From assembly GCA_964633355.1 (NCBI GenBank), contig CAZWGO010000006.1, positions 1 to 64,000 of the forward strand: a DNA stretch of 64,000 nucleotides, read 5' to 3'. Positions 31,560 to 39,998 of the stretch are shown here, piece after piece (position 1 is the first letter of the stretch; each line of letters starts with the position of its first letter). The notes beneath the pieces were generated by a model that searched no databases, had not been told where the DNA came from, and worked only from the letters and a program-made list of their open reading frames with translations. Origin of the DNA: Micavibrio_B sp964633355. GTDB lineage: Bacteria > Pseudomonadota > Alphaproteobacteria > Micavibrionales > Micavibrionaceae. The position numbers were made by a program, and so were the translations under genes.

Positions 31560-32678
31560 ATGCTGATCGGCGTACCAAAAGAAATCAAGAAACAGGAATA
31601 TCGTGTCGGGCTTGTGCCCTCAAGTGCGAAGGAAATGATTGCGCACGGGCACAAGGTTATCGTCGAGACGGGAGCCGGAATGGGAATCGGGTTTACCGAT
31701 GACGATTACAAAAAGGCCGGCGCAGAAATTGCCATGGGCCCTGCCGATATTTTCAAAGACGCCGATATGATTATCAAGGTCAAAGAACCGCAGGCAGAAG
31801 AATGCAAGATGCTGCGCGAAGACCAGATTTTATTCACTTACCTACATTTGGCTGCAGACCCCGATCAGGCGGATGCACTCATCAAATCCAAAGCGGTTTG
31901 CATAGCTTATGAAACTGTTGTCGGGGAAGATGGCAGATCGTTGCCGCTTCTTGCGCCGATGAGTGAAGTTGCAGGGCGGTTGTCGGCTCAGATCGGCTCG
32001 CATTATCTGATGAAACATATGGGCGGCGTTGGCCGTTTGATTTCAGGCGCGCCGGGTGTATCGGCGGCGGAAATTCTCATTCTTGGCGGCGGCGTATCAG
32101 GCTTTAACGCGGCGCGGGTTGCCGTTGGCATGGGCGCATGGGTGACGATCCTTGAGAAAAATGCGGAGAGGTTACGCTATCTGGATAATTACTTCGGCAA
32201 TCAGGCACGCGTGCTTATGTCCAATACCGACAATATCGAGAGGTTTTTGCATACAGCAGATGTCGTGATCGGCGCGGTTCTCATCCCGGGAGCGTCCGCA
32301 CCCAAACTTGTTAAGAAAGAACATCTTAAATCCATGAAACAAGGGTCAGTTCTGGTCGACATCGCCATCGACCAAGGAGGTTGTTTCGAAACTTCGCGTC
32401 CTACAACGCATAACGATCCGGTTTATCTTGTTGACGATGTCATCCATTACTGTGTCGCCAATATGCCAGGCGCGGTGCCAAGGACGTCTGCCGTAGTCCT
32501 GAATCACGCCGTTTTGCCGTATGCACTCAAAATTGCGGATATGGGATGGAAGGCGGCCCTTAAAGCTGATCCGGGATTTATGCAGGGCTTGAATGTCTGC
32601 AAGGGGCAGATTACCCATGAAGGCGTCGCCCAGAGCCTGAATCTGACATTCAGTGCTCCGGACCATTTAGCTGCTTAA
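31560..32678 (+). CDS. ald: Alanine dehydrogenase
   Basis: A 372-residue NAD-dependent enzyme interconverting alanine with pyruvate and ammonia. Start MLIGVPKEIKKQEYRVGL, catalytic region with Lys in IKVKEPQ and His in YLHLAAD, and the Rossmann motif LGGGVSGFNAARVAVGMGA near 180 are all typical. The PntA family is similar in the N-terminal part, but the length and the NDPVYLVDDVIHYCVANMPG type ending fit Ald. GGAGAG precedes the ATG. Confidence 0.93.
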   Translation: MLIGVPKEIKKQEYRVGLVPSSAKEMIAHGHKVIVETGAGMGIGFTDDDYKKAGAEIAMGPADIFKDADMIIKVKEPQAEECKMLREDQILFTYLHLAADPDQADALIKSKAVCIAYETVVGEDGRSLPLLAPMSEVAGRLSAQIGSHYLMKHMGGVGRLISGAPGVSAAEILILGGGVSGFNAARVAVGMGAWVTILEKNAERLRYLDNYFGNQARVLMSNTDNIERFLHTADVVIGAVLIPGASAPKLVKKEHLKSMKQGSVLVDIAIDQGGCFETSRPTTHNDPVYLVDDVIHYCVANMPGAVPRTSAVVLNHAVLPYALKIADMGWKAALKADPGFMQGLNVCKGQITHEGVAQSLNLTFSAPDHLAA

Positions 32679-32682
32679 AATA

Positions 32683-33003
32683 TTATTCAGCGTTGTAGTC
32701 GTAAATTGTGGCGTGGGGAGATATCTGGGCGGCTCCTGCTGCCGGGGCTATATCCTGCGGAGCAATAGTTTCATCTGTGCCCGATAAGATTTTTTTATCA
32801 GAAGGCTTAATTTCCTTGGTTTGTTCGGTTTTTACCTGGTCATTTTTGATCGTTTTAACCGTTTTGGTCTGAGCCTGAATATTCGAGGTTTTAACGGTTT
32901 CGGTCTTGGCCGATTCTGCAGCGGAAGCAGACTGGATCAAGGGCGAGCTGAAAAGAACTGAGAGGCAGGCTGAAAGAGCAATAATATTTTGGCTATGGCG
33001 CAT
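32683..33003 (-). CDS. Small exported Thr/Lys-rich protein, unknown function
   Basis: A 106-residue protein with a signal peptide (about 1-28, ending SASAA). The mature part is low complexity: repeated KTxKT and QxKT stretches rich in Thr, Lys and Gln, probably disordered. GGAG eight bases before the ATG supports the start. It converges with ald, four bases apart. No family recognised. Confidence 0.6.
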   Translation of the reverse strand: MRHSQNIIALSACLSVLFSSPLIQSASAAESAKTETVKTSNIQAQTKTVKTIKNDQVKTEQTKEIKPSDKKILSGTDETIAPQDIAPAAGAAQISPHATIYDYNAE

Positions 33004-33139
33004 TGAATAACTCCGTTTTTTAGCGATAGAGGCATTTTGTCCCCATTTGAGGGATAAAAGCTATAAAATTCTTCGTCAAAGGTTTGAAATTACTCTTGCT
33101 TTAGCCCTTGGTTTTGAGTAAACCCTCTCGAGCAAATGC

Positions 33140-33216
33140 GCGGGTGTAGTTCAGTTGGTTAGAACGCTTCCCTGTCACGGAAGAGGTCGAGGGTTCAAGT
33201 CCCTTCACTCGCGCCA
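33140..33216 (+). tRNA. tRNA-Asp (GTC)
   Basis: A 77-nt cloverleaf with acceptor GCGGGTG / CACTCGC, anticodon GTC in CTGTCAC, T arm with TTCAAGT, and encoded CCA. Its last 26 bases, plus TT, recur at 33294-33321. Confidence 0.95.
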
Positions 33217-33293
33217 TTCTCTCCCATATTTTCGCTTAATTAGCCGGGACTTGAAGCCCTCGGGTTTTAAAGTTGTCCTGCTGAGCAGGACAG

Positions 33294-33321
33294 GGGTTCA
33301 AGTCCCTTCACTCGCGCCATT
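33294..33321 (+). repeat. Duplicated tRNA-Asp 3' end (att-like)
   Basis: A 28-base perfect copy of 33191-33218: the T arm, acceptor 3' strand, GCCA and TT. The copies are 103 bases apart. Duplicated tRNA 3' ends are left by integrases that use tRNA genes, but no integrase is present, so this may be a scar or a tRNA pseudogene. Confidence 0.8.
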
Positions 33322-33350
33322 TTTTCCTAGATTATCGAAATGCAATCTGT

Positions 33351-33427
33351 CATTCCCGCGAAGGCGGGAATCCATCTAGCGTAAGTCCATCGACCCCCGC
33401 CTCGGCGGGGGTGATGAAATGGATGGG
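33351..33427. repeat. Two GC-rich palindromic dispersed-type repeats
   Basis: CATTCCCGCGAAGGCGGGAATCC (33351-33373) and CCCCCGCC-TC-GGCGGGGG (33393-33411) are near-perfect stems. The outer CCATC/GATGG-like flanks may pair across both. This matches the widespread CATTCCCGC...GCGGGAATCCA repeat class of proteobacterial genomes. Confidence 0.7.
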
Positions 33428-33510
33428 ATAAAATCCAGGATACAACCTTGCAAGTCTCTAATATTTATGGTGTTTTAGGGCCATAACTTACCTTAAGATT
33501 CTGGTGCATC

Positions 33511-33882
33511 ATGGCCCCGACCGATTTTCTTCACGCTTATTTCCCGATTGTCGTTTTTCTCGGTATTTCTATCGCGATCGCGCTCGGCATGGCGGCAACG
33601 TCTATTCTTCTCGGCAAGAGCCGCCCGGACAGCGAAAAACTCTCTGCTTATGAATGCGGCTTCGACGCCTTCGACGATGCACGCTCCAAATTCGACGTAC
33701 GATTTTATCTCGTCGCCATTCTTTTCATCATCTTCGATCTGGAAGTTGCGTTTTTATTTCCATGGGCGGTAAGCCTTGGCGATATCGGCATGTTCGGTTT
33801 CTGGTCGATGGTCGTGTTCCTTGGCGTTCTCGGCATCGGACTAGTCTATGAATGGAATAAAGGCGCCCTTGATTGGGAATAG
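33511..33882 (+). CDS. nuoA: NADH-quinone oxidoreductase subunit A
   Basis: A 123-residue membrane subunit of complex I with three helices and the signature YECGFDAFDDARSKFDVRFYLVA in the second loop. It helps form the quinone cavity entry at the junction of the arms. It is the first gene of the nuo operon and is followed by an unrelated small gene before nuoB. Confidence 0.95.
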   Translation: MAPTDFLHAYFPIVVFLGISIAIALGMAATSILLGKSRPDSEKLSAYECGFDAFDDARSKFDVRFYLVAILFIIFDLEVAFLFPWAVSLGDIGMFGFWSMVVFLGVLGIGLVYEWNKGALDWE

Positions 33883-33894
33883 GAGTTAAAAAAT

Positions 33895-34158
33895 ATGAGT
33901 ACACAACTTTCATTATTTCAGAAATTTCAGCTGGCACTTTACGATTTTAAAGATGCTATATTGCCTGAACGCAAACCTTCTGTTGGAGCTGTTATTTATC
34001 ATGTTACTGGAAGCAGTAAGCCTAGAATACTCGAAGATAACATGAAAGTTGATGTTATAACTGCCCTGAAAGCAGTAGGGTATGAGCAGCCTGAATCAGC
34101 ATTAGAAGCTTTCGAAACTTTAGCCACAATAAGTTGGACAGATGACCCACGACCGTAA
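33895..34158 (+). CDS. Small protein of unknown function inserted between nuoA and nuoB
   Basis: An 87-residue soluble protein with no recognised domain. It lies 12 bases after nuoA and overlaps the start of nuoB by 17 bases. It is more AT-rich in codon choice than the adjoining nuo genes. nuoA and nuoB normally adjoin, so this is an insertion or a lineage-specific accessory. GGAGTTAAAAA just before its ATG (33883-33893) is a usable ribosome site, so it looks translated. Confidence 0.6.
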   Translation: MSTQLSLFQKFQLALYDFKDAILPERKPSVGAVIYHVTGSSKPRILEDNMKVDVITALKAVGYEQPESALEAFETLATISWTDDPRP

Positions 34159-34717
34159 TGTAATAACCGCTCCTGAAACGTCACTGAAAACCAATGTGCC
34201 GATGATGCCCGCGCATGAGCAGGATGAATCAGTCGCAAGGCTTGCTCAGGAAGTTCAGGAAAAAGGCTTTCTGCTGACCAATGCCGACAAGCTGTTCGAC
34301 TGGGCGCGTCAGGGATCCATGTGGCCCATGACGTTCGGCCTTGCCTGCTGCGCGGTTGAGATGATTCACTCCTATATGTCGCGTTACGACCTCGACCGTT
34401 TCGGCATTATTCCGCGCCCATCTCCGCGTCAATCCGATGTGATGATTGTTGCCGGGACGCTTTGCAATAAAATGGCGCCTGCGCTGCGCCGCGTATACGA
34501 CCAGATGCCAGAACCTCGCTGGGTCATCTCTATGGGATCCTGCGCGAATGGCGGCGGTTACTACCACTATTCCTATTCAGTCGTGCGTGGGTGCGACCGT
34601 ATCGTTCCGGTTGATATTTATGTGCCGGGATGTCCGCCAACCGCCGAAGCCCTTGTCTACGGCCTTCTGCAATTGCAGCGCAAAATCAAACGCGAAGACA
34701 CAAGGATCGTTCGCTAA
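34142..34717 (+). CDS. nuoB: NADH-quinone oxidoreductase subunit B
   Basis: A 191-residue subunit that carries iron-sulfur cluster N2, which passes electrons to quinone. The ligand cysteines are visible: the Cys-Cys pair in GLACCAVEM, Cys in MGSCANGGG and Cys in PGCPPTAEA. I keep the ATG at 34142 because alphaproteobacterial NuoB has a comparable N-terminal extension; an internal ATG at 34202 is possible. Confidence 0.95.
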   Translation: MTHDRNVITAPETSLKTNVPMMPAHEQDESVARLAQEVQEKGFLLTNADKLFDWARQGSMWPMTFGLACCAVEMIHSYMSRYDLDRFGIIPRPSPRQSDVMIVAGTLCNKMAPALRRVYDQMPEPRWVISMGSCANGGGYYHYSYSVVRGCDRIVPVDIYVPGCPPTAEALVYGLLQLQRKIKREDTRIVR

Positions 34718-35391
34718 TGTCCGAAGAAATTGTTGAAGCAGTCCTTCCAAATCCGCTGGCGCTGCTCGGTGCCTCTATTCTTGAAAAGAACGCCGGAAAA
34801 GTTTTGTCGTATGAGCTGATCAAAGGCGAATTGGTGATTTATATCAATCGATCCAGCCTGCTTGATGTCATGACATTCCTGCGTGACGATGCATCTTGCA
34901 AATTTTCTCAATTAATCGATGTCACAGCAGTTGATTATCCGGAGCGCCCGGAGCGTTTCGAAGTCGTCTATCAACTTCTATCAATGAAACATAATGGCCG
35001 CATCCGCGTGAAACTGGCGACAGATGAAAATACGCCGGTTGAAAGCCTTTCCCATTTATTCAGCGCGGCGACATGGTTCGAACGCGAGGTATGGGATATG
35101 TATGGCGTTATGTTCGCCAATAATCCGGACCATCGCCGCATCCTTACTGACTATGGTTTCGACGGGCATCCTTTGCGGAAAGATTTCCCGCTGACAGGCT
35201 ATGTCGAGCTTCGCTACGATCAGGATTTGAAGCGTGTTGTCTATGAGCCTGTCAAACTCACGCAGGATTTCCGCCGTTTCGATTTCCTCTCGCCTTGGGA
35301 AGGCTTAACCGATATCCAGCTTCCGGGCGATGAAAAAGCCGTTCAGCCTAAATTTGGTTATGTGCCGACTGATAGATCGGTGAAAGAATAG
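34717..35391 (+). CDS. nuoC: NADH-quinone oxidoreductase subunit C
   Basis: A 224-residue 30-kDa subunit of the peripheral arm. The family core ATWFEREVWDMYGVMFANNP followed by RRILTDYGFDGHPLRKDFP is present. The ATG shares one base with the nuoB stop (TAATG); the frame is open upstream, but that part is a nuoB shadow. Confidence 0.95.
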   Translation: MSEEIVEAVLPNPLALLGASILEKNAGKVLSYELIKGELVIYINRSSLLDVMTFLRDDASCKFSQLIDVTAVDYPERPERFEVVYQLLSMKHNGRIRVKLATDENTPVESLSHLFSAATWFEREVWDMYGVMFANNPDHRRILTDYGFDGHPLRKDFPLTGYVELRYDQDLKRVVYEPVKLTQDFRRFDFLSPWEGLTDIQLPGDEKAVQPKFGYVPTDRSVKE

Positions 35392-35393
35392 TC

Positions 35394-36602
35394 ATGTCAA
35401 ACACAGCAGAATTAATCGATATCTCCGAAGAAACGCAGATCAAACCTTATACGATGAATTTCGGGCCGCAGCACCCGGCCGCGCACGGCGTGTTGCGCCT
35501 TGTGCTGGAGCTTGACGGAGAGGTTGTCGAGCGCGCCGATCCGCATATCGGTTTGCTACACCGTGGAACCGAAAAGCTGATTGAGTATAAAACTTACTTA
35601 CAGGCTCTGCCGTATTTTGACCGTCTTGATTACGTTGCGCCGATGAACCAGGAGCATGCCTTTGCGCTTGCAACCGAGAAACTTCTTGGCATTACGCCGC
35701 CAATGCGCGCGCAATATATTCGCGTTTTGTTTTGCGAATTGACCCGTATTCTCAATCACATTCTGAACATTACGACTTACGCGCTCGACGTTGGTGCGAT
35801 TACACCGGCGCTTTGGGGTTTCGAAGAGCGTGAGAAGGGGATGGAGTTTTACGACCGCGTTTGCGGGGCAAGGCTTCACGCAAATTATTTCCGCCCGGGC
35901 GGCGTTGCGATGGACCTTCCAAAAGGTCTTCTAGAAGACATGTACGAATGGACGGAAACTTTCCCGCAAGTTCTGAATGATCTGGAAGGTTTGCTGTCCA
36001 ATAACCGTATCTTCAAACAACGGACTGTCGATATAGGGATCGTCTCAAAAGAGCAGGCGATCGATTGGGGTTTTACAGGACCATGTCTACGCGCTTCCGG
36101 CGTGGCGTGGGATTTGCGCAAGTCGCAGCCTTACGATGTTTACAGCCAAATGGATTTCGATGTGCCGGTCGGTAAGACAGGCGACTGTTATGCGCGGTAT
36201 CTGGTTCGCGTCGAGGAAATGCGTCAGTCATTGAAAATTATGCAGCAATGTATCCGCGAAATTCCGGAAGGTCCGATCAAGACCAACGATTATAAAGTCG
36301 CGCCGCCGCCGCGTGCCGAGATGAAGCGCTCCATGGAGGCGCTGATTCACCATTTCAAATTATTCACCGAAGGTTATCACGTTCCGGCTGGCGAGACTTA
36401 TACGGCCGTCGAAGCGCCAAAAGGTGAATTCGGTGTTTATCTGGTCTCGGACGGTTCGAACAAACCGTATCGCTGCCGTATCCGCGCCCCGGGCTTTGCC
36501 CATTTGCAAGGGCTGGATTTCATGTCCAAGGGACATCTGTTGGCTGATACGGTGTCGATTATCGGCTCACTGGATATCGTTTTTGGTGAAATTGATCGAT
36601 AA
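35394..36602 (+). CDS. nuoD: NADH-quinone oxidoreductase subunit D
   Basis: A 402-residue 49-kDa subunit lining the quinone site next to NuoB. Start motif MNFGPQHPAAHGVLRLVLEL, GLLHRGTEKL with the quinone-binding His, and the C-terminal DIVFGEIDR are all diagnostic. NuoC and NuoD are separate here, unlike the fused NuoCD of enterobacteria. Confidence 0.96.
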   Translation: MSNTAELIDISEETQIKPYTMNFGPQHPAAHGVLRLVLELDGEVVERADPHIGLLHRGTEKLIEYKTYLQALPYFDRLDYVAPMNQEHAFALATEKLLGITPPMRAQYIRVLFCELTRILNHILNITTYALDVGAITPALWGFEEREKGMEFYDRVCGARLHANYFRPGGVAMDLPKGLLEDMYEWTETFPQVLNDLEGLLSNNRIFKQRTVDIGIVSKEQAIDWGFTGPCLRASGVAWDLRKSQPYDVYSQMDFDVPVGKTGDCYARYLVRVEEMRQSLKIMQQCIREIPEGPIKTNDYKVAPPPRAEMKRSMEALIHHFKLFTEGYHVPAGETYTAVEAPKGEFGVYLVSDGSNKPYRCRIRAPGFAHLQGLDFMSKGHLLADTVSIIGSLDIVFGEIDR

Positions 36603-36641
36603 ATTTGACATTGTCATAATAATACTGGTAGTGTGTTTGCG

Positions 36642-37145
36642 ATGTGTAAAAAACCTTTTAAATATTCAGCATCTGAAGAAGTTGCAGTCTTAGTTGAACC
36701 GCATATTGCTGTTTTTCTGGTGATGACCCCGGAAGGTCCAAAAGTTCCTGTGGTTGAACGTTCAAAAAGCGGTGAGACGTTTTTCGATTTGCCTGGTGGC
36801 AAAAGGGATGATCTGGGTGAATGCGGATATCATGCTTCCGGAAGGGAAACTTTTGAGGAAGTGAACGGGACAGTGGTTGTTTTGCGATCATTAGGAAAAG
36901 CGCCTCATCCTTTCAAACAGGCTTGTTTCCGGCATTTTTATGCAGCTGCCGACGTTATGAGTGGCCCTATCTATAACAAAGTGCCTCTTGAGCATGACGA
37001 TGTGCATTTAATGGAGCCGGAAAAGGCCATTGAAAAACTGGGCGACCGCATTCCGCAACTGGCGCGCAACTTTATCCGCTTTGAAGCAATACGCTTATCG
37101 AGGACCGTTTCAATCCAGCATTTACCTGTTCCTGTCTGCGCATAA
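36642..37145 (+). CDS. Nudix-like hydrolase inside the nuo operon
   Basis: A 167-residue protein. FDLPGGKRDDLGE followed seven residues later by RETFEEVNG resembles the Nudix box (GX5EX7REUXEEXGU) but with a one-residue insertion near each end, so activity is uncertain. Nudix enzymes cleave nucleoside diphosphate compounds, including NADH in some cases, which would be a suggestive neighbour for complex I, but that is speculation. The ATG at 36642 is used; GTG at 36633 is possible. It separates nuoD from nuoE. Confidence 0.65.
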   Translation: MCKKPFKYSASEEVAVLVEPHIAVFLVMTPEGPKVPVVERSKSGETFFDLPGGKRDDLGECGYHASGRETFEEVNGTVVVLRSLGKAPHPFKQACFRHFYAAADVMSGPIYNKVPLEHDDVHLMEPEKAIEKLGDRIPQLARNFIRFEAIRLSRTVSIQHLPVPVCA

Positions 37146-37207
37146 ACCCTTGAACTTCCCTAATATACGAGTAAATTGGCGGCAGTAAGACTTACCCGGA
37201 TTCTGCC

Positions 37208-37861
37208 ATGAAAAAGACTTTTGTCGCCAACGCTCCCTACCAGCCAGCCAGTTTCACCTTCCGCAGCGAAGCCATGGTTCAGGATATCATCTCCCGCTAC
37301 CCGAAAGGCAAGCAACGCTCGGCGACGATGCCGCTTCTGGATTTGGCGCAGCGTCAAGTTGCAGAAGATGGTGCGAAAGAAAATCCTCCGTATGGCGGAT
37401 GGATTCCAAGAGCGGCGATGGATGAAATTGCCCGCATTTTAGATTTACCGCCGATCAAGGTTTATGAAGTCGCGACTTTTTACTCGATGTATAATCTGGC
37501 ACCTGTTGGAAAATATTTACTTCAAGTTTGCACGACGACACCTTGTGCTCTGTGCGGCTCCGGTAAGATTGTCGATGCCTGCGAAGAATTCCTTGGCATC
37601 CATATGGGCGAGACGAGCAAGGACGGCAAATTCACGATGATGGAAGTCGAATGTCTCGGCGCTTGCGTCAATGCGCCGATGATGCAGGTTAATGATGATT
37701 TCTATGAAGATCTGACACCGGAAAACACAAAAGAATTATTGCTGGCGCTTGCGCAGGATCGTCCGCCGACAGTCGGGTCCATGAAGGGCCGCAAATGTTC
37801 GATGGCCATTACCGGCCCGACGACATTGGAAGAACAAGCCAAGCAAGCGGGAGTGAAATAA
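37208..37861 (+). CDS. nuoE: NADH-quinone oxidoreductase subunit E
   Basis: A 217-residue 24-kDa subunit with a thioredoxin-like fold and the 2Fe-2S cluster N1a. Ligands are in CTTTPCALCGS and ECLGACVNAP. It has the C-terminal tail common in alphaproteobacteria. It works with NuoF at the NADH-oxidising tip. Confidence 0.95.
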   Translation: MKKTFVANAPYQPASFTFRSEAMVQDIISRYPKGKQRSATMPLLDLAQRQVAEDGAKENPPYGGWIPRAAMDEIARILDLPPIKVYEVATFYSMYNLAPVGKYLLQVCTTTPCALCGSGKIVDACEEFLGIHMGETSKDGKFTMMEVECLGACVNAPMMQVNDDFYEDLTPENTKELLLALAQDRPPTVGSMKGRKCSMAITGPTTLEEQAKQAGVK

Positions 37862-37862
37862 T

Positions 37863-39143
37863 ATGCTCGCAGACTCAGACAGAATTTATACAAATATTTA
37901 CGGCTTCGAACCGTTCTCGCTGGAATACGCGAAAAAGCGCGGCGACTGGGATAATACCAAAGATATCATCGCCAAAGGCCGTGACTGGATCATCAATGAA
38001 ATGAAAGCCTCCGGCCTTCGTGGTCGCGGCGGCGCAGGATTCCCGACGGGCATGAAATGGTCTTTTATGCCGAAAGTGTTCGACGGTCGTCCGCATTATC
38101 TTGTCATCAATGCTGATGAATCAGAGCCGGGCACTTGTAAAGATCGCGATATTCTTCGCAACGAGCCGCATAAATTAATCGAGGGCGCGTTGATCGCAGC
38201 TTTCGCCATGGGCGCGAACGCTTGTTACATCTATATACGCGGCGAATTCTTCAATGAAGGATCGACCATCGTTCAGGCGATCAAGGAAGCTTACGCCGCC
38301 GGTCTGGTCGGTAAAAACGCCTGCGGTTCCGGTTGGGATTTCGACATTTATCTGCACCGTGGAGCAGGGGCTTATATCTGCGGTGAAGAGACAGCGCTTA
38401 TTGAATCCATCGAAGGTAAAAAAGGCCAGCCGCGCAACAAGCCGCCATTTCCAGCGGGCGCAGGTTTGTATTCATGTCCGACGACGGTCAATAACGTTGA
38501 AACCATTGCCAACGCGCCAACTATCCTGCGCCGTGGCGGTGCATGGTTTGCCGGTATCGGGCGCGATGAAAAAAATACCGGCACGAAACTTTTCTGTATT
38601 TCCGGCCACGTCAATAATCCATGCAACGTCGAAGAAGCGATGGGCATTCCATTGAAAGAGCTTATCGAAAAACATGCGGGCGGCGTGCGCGGCGGATGGG
38701 ACAATCTGAAAGCTATTATACCGGGCGGCTCCTCAACGCCATTACTTCCGAAAGAAGTTTGCGATACAGCGATCATGGATTTTGACTCGCTTCGTGCGGT
38801 TCAGTCCGGTCTTGGCACGGCAGGCGTGATCGTCATGGATAAATCCACCGATATCATTCAGGCGATTGCACGCCTTGCGCATTTCTATATGCATGAATCT
38901 TGCGGCCAGTGTACGCCGTGCCGCGAAGGCACCGGGTGGATGTGGCGCATGATGCAGCGTATGGTCGTCGGTAATGCAACGATTGAAGAAATCGACCAGT
39001 TGCTCGATGTTTCCAAGGAAATTGAAGGCCACACGATCTGCGCCCATGGAGATGCATCGGCCTGGCCTATTCAAGGTCTTTTCAGGCATTTCCGCCCGGA
39101 GGTCGAAGCGCGTATAATGGAGTACCGGAAGGCTGCTGCTTGA
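37863..39143 (+). CDS. nuoF: NADH-quinone oxidoreductase subunit F
   Basis: A 426-residue 51-kDa subunit that binds NADH (GRGGAGFPTGMKW), FMN (NADESEPGTCKDRDI, GAGAYICGEETAL) and 4Fe-4S cluster N3 (ESCGQCTPCREG and a later Cys in HTICAHGDA). The last 62 bases overlap an antisense gene. nuoG follows only after about 1.5 kb. Confidence 0.96.
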   Translation: MLADSDRIYTNIYGFEPFSLEYAKKRGDWDNTKDIIAKGRDWIINEMKASGLRGRGGAGFPTGMKWSFMPKVFDGRPHYLVINADESEPGTCKDRDILRNEPHKLIEGALIAAFAMGANACYIYIRGEFFNEGSTIVQAIKEAYAAGLVGKNACGSGWDFDIYLHRGAGAYICGEETALIESIEGKKGQPRNKPPFPAGAGLYSCPTTVNNVETIANAPTILRRGGAWFAGIGRDEKNTGTKLFCISGHVNNPCNVEEAMGIPLKELIEKHAGGVRGGWDNLKAIIPGGSSTPLLPKEVCDTAIMDFDSLRAVQSGLGTAGVIVMDKSTDIIQAIARLAHFYMHESCGQCTPCREGTGWMWRMMQRMVVGNATIEEIDQLLDVSKEIEGHTICAHGDASAWPIQGLFRHFRPEVEARIMEYRKAAA

Positions 39144-39876
39144 GATTTTTGTCTTCCTGTGCGATTTGCCGAGCATTATCAAATGAAGCATCAAAAATTT
39201 CACGGCCTATATAATTGCGGGCACGTTCCATCTGTTCTTCATTTTTTAAATCAAATTTTCCATTCCAGTTAAGGCCAGCTTTCGATAAAAGATAATAAGC
39301 AAAAGATTCGTAGTTATTTCTGCCTCTTAGAGGTTCATCGATCAGTGTCCATAACGACTTTGGATCTTCAGATTTAAGAATATCACGAATTCTGCCATCG
39401 GTTCCTAAAGGCGTATTACAAATATCGCAGGCACTATCCAATACAGTATTTATTTTTTTACGAAGTGCGTCCCAGTCGCCTTGTTCAGGTATAAAGCCAT
39501 AGCGGGCGAAAGCATAAGCACCGACAAAGCCGAATTTTGAAGTTACAGATGGACAATTTGAAACTTCGTATAGAGCTAGTCGATTTGCCATGAGTTGTTT
39601 GGTAATTTTTTTACCGGTCCAACCAGAAAATCCGATTGTTGATTCATCCCAATTTTGAAACCATGACGTATTAGTTTTGGTGTCATTACCGAGAACAATA
39701 AAGTTATGATTTCCATCAGCTTGAATTTGAAAAGTGATCCTGAGGCTGTCTTTAACTTCGAAGGAAAGGATTCTTGCCATTTGATCGGGTGATAAAGGCA
39801 ATATCTCAACCTGACGATCAGCTTCCTGATAGGTTGTAAGATTGTAATTAGAACCTGCCGTCTTGGTTAAAGTCAT
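39082..39876 (-). CDS. Unknown protein, antisense insertion between nuoF and nuoG
   Basis: A 264-residue protein encoded against the operon direction. No signal peptide; it has a CDIC pair near residue 152 and tryptophan-containing motifs such as TSWFQNWDES. No family recognised. The final 20 residues are encoded antisense to the end of nuoF, so the reading frame has probably run into nuoF after losing its original stop. It is AT-rich relative to nuo. Transcription from it would oppose nuo. Confidence 0.6.
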   Translation of the reverse strand: MTLTKTAGSNYNLTTYQEADRQVEILPLSPDQMARILSFEVKDSLRITFQIQADGNHNFIVLGNDTKTNTSWFQNWDESTIGFSGWTGKKITKQLMANRLALYEVSNCPSVTSKFGFVGAYAFARYGFIPEQGDWDALRKKINTVLDSACDICNTPLGTDGRIRDILKSEDPKSLWTLIDEPLRGRNNYESFAYYLLSKAGLNWNGKFDLKNEEQMERARNYIGREIFDASFDNARQIAQEDKNLKQQPSGTPLYALRPPGGNA

Positions 39877-39967
39877 GACTTTGTTTACCAGAAAGGGATC
39901 CGTATTGCAATATGTAAATGAAACTAAGCTTTAATATCAATTGCTTCCATCCATTTTAGGAAAGAGA

Positions 39968-39973
39968 TATAAT
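39968..39973 (+). promoter_or_regulatory. Candidate internal -10 element (TATAAT)
   Basis: A consensus TATAAT 26 bases before the ATG at 39999, with a weak TTCCAT 17 bases upstream as a possible -35. It could restart transcription for the exported protein gene and nuoG onward after the antisense insertion. Confidence 0.4.
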
Positions 39974-39998
39974 CTGATAAGAGGCTCAAAAACTGGTT

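Larger units (their letters stand above)
33217..33510 (+). other. Spacer between tRNA-Asp and nuoA with tRNA-derived and palindromic repeats
   Basis: No gene seen. It contains an inverted T-arm-like segment (33246-33261), a 17-bp inverted repeat GTCCTGCT-G-AGCAGGAC (33275-33291), a perfect copy of the tRNA-Asp 3' end, and palindromic repeats at 33351-33427. Confidence 0.7.

Noticed and set aside
33155..33379. A 74-codon frame across tRNA-Asp and the repeats
   Set aside because: It runs through a tRNA and palindromic repeats and is not a real coding region.
38254..38655. Several 100-codon-plus frames inside nuo genes on both strands
   Set aside because: They are shadows of strongly conserved complex I genes and encode Arg/Ser-rich low-information sequence.
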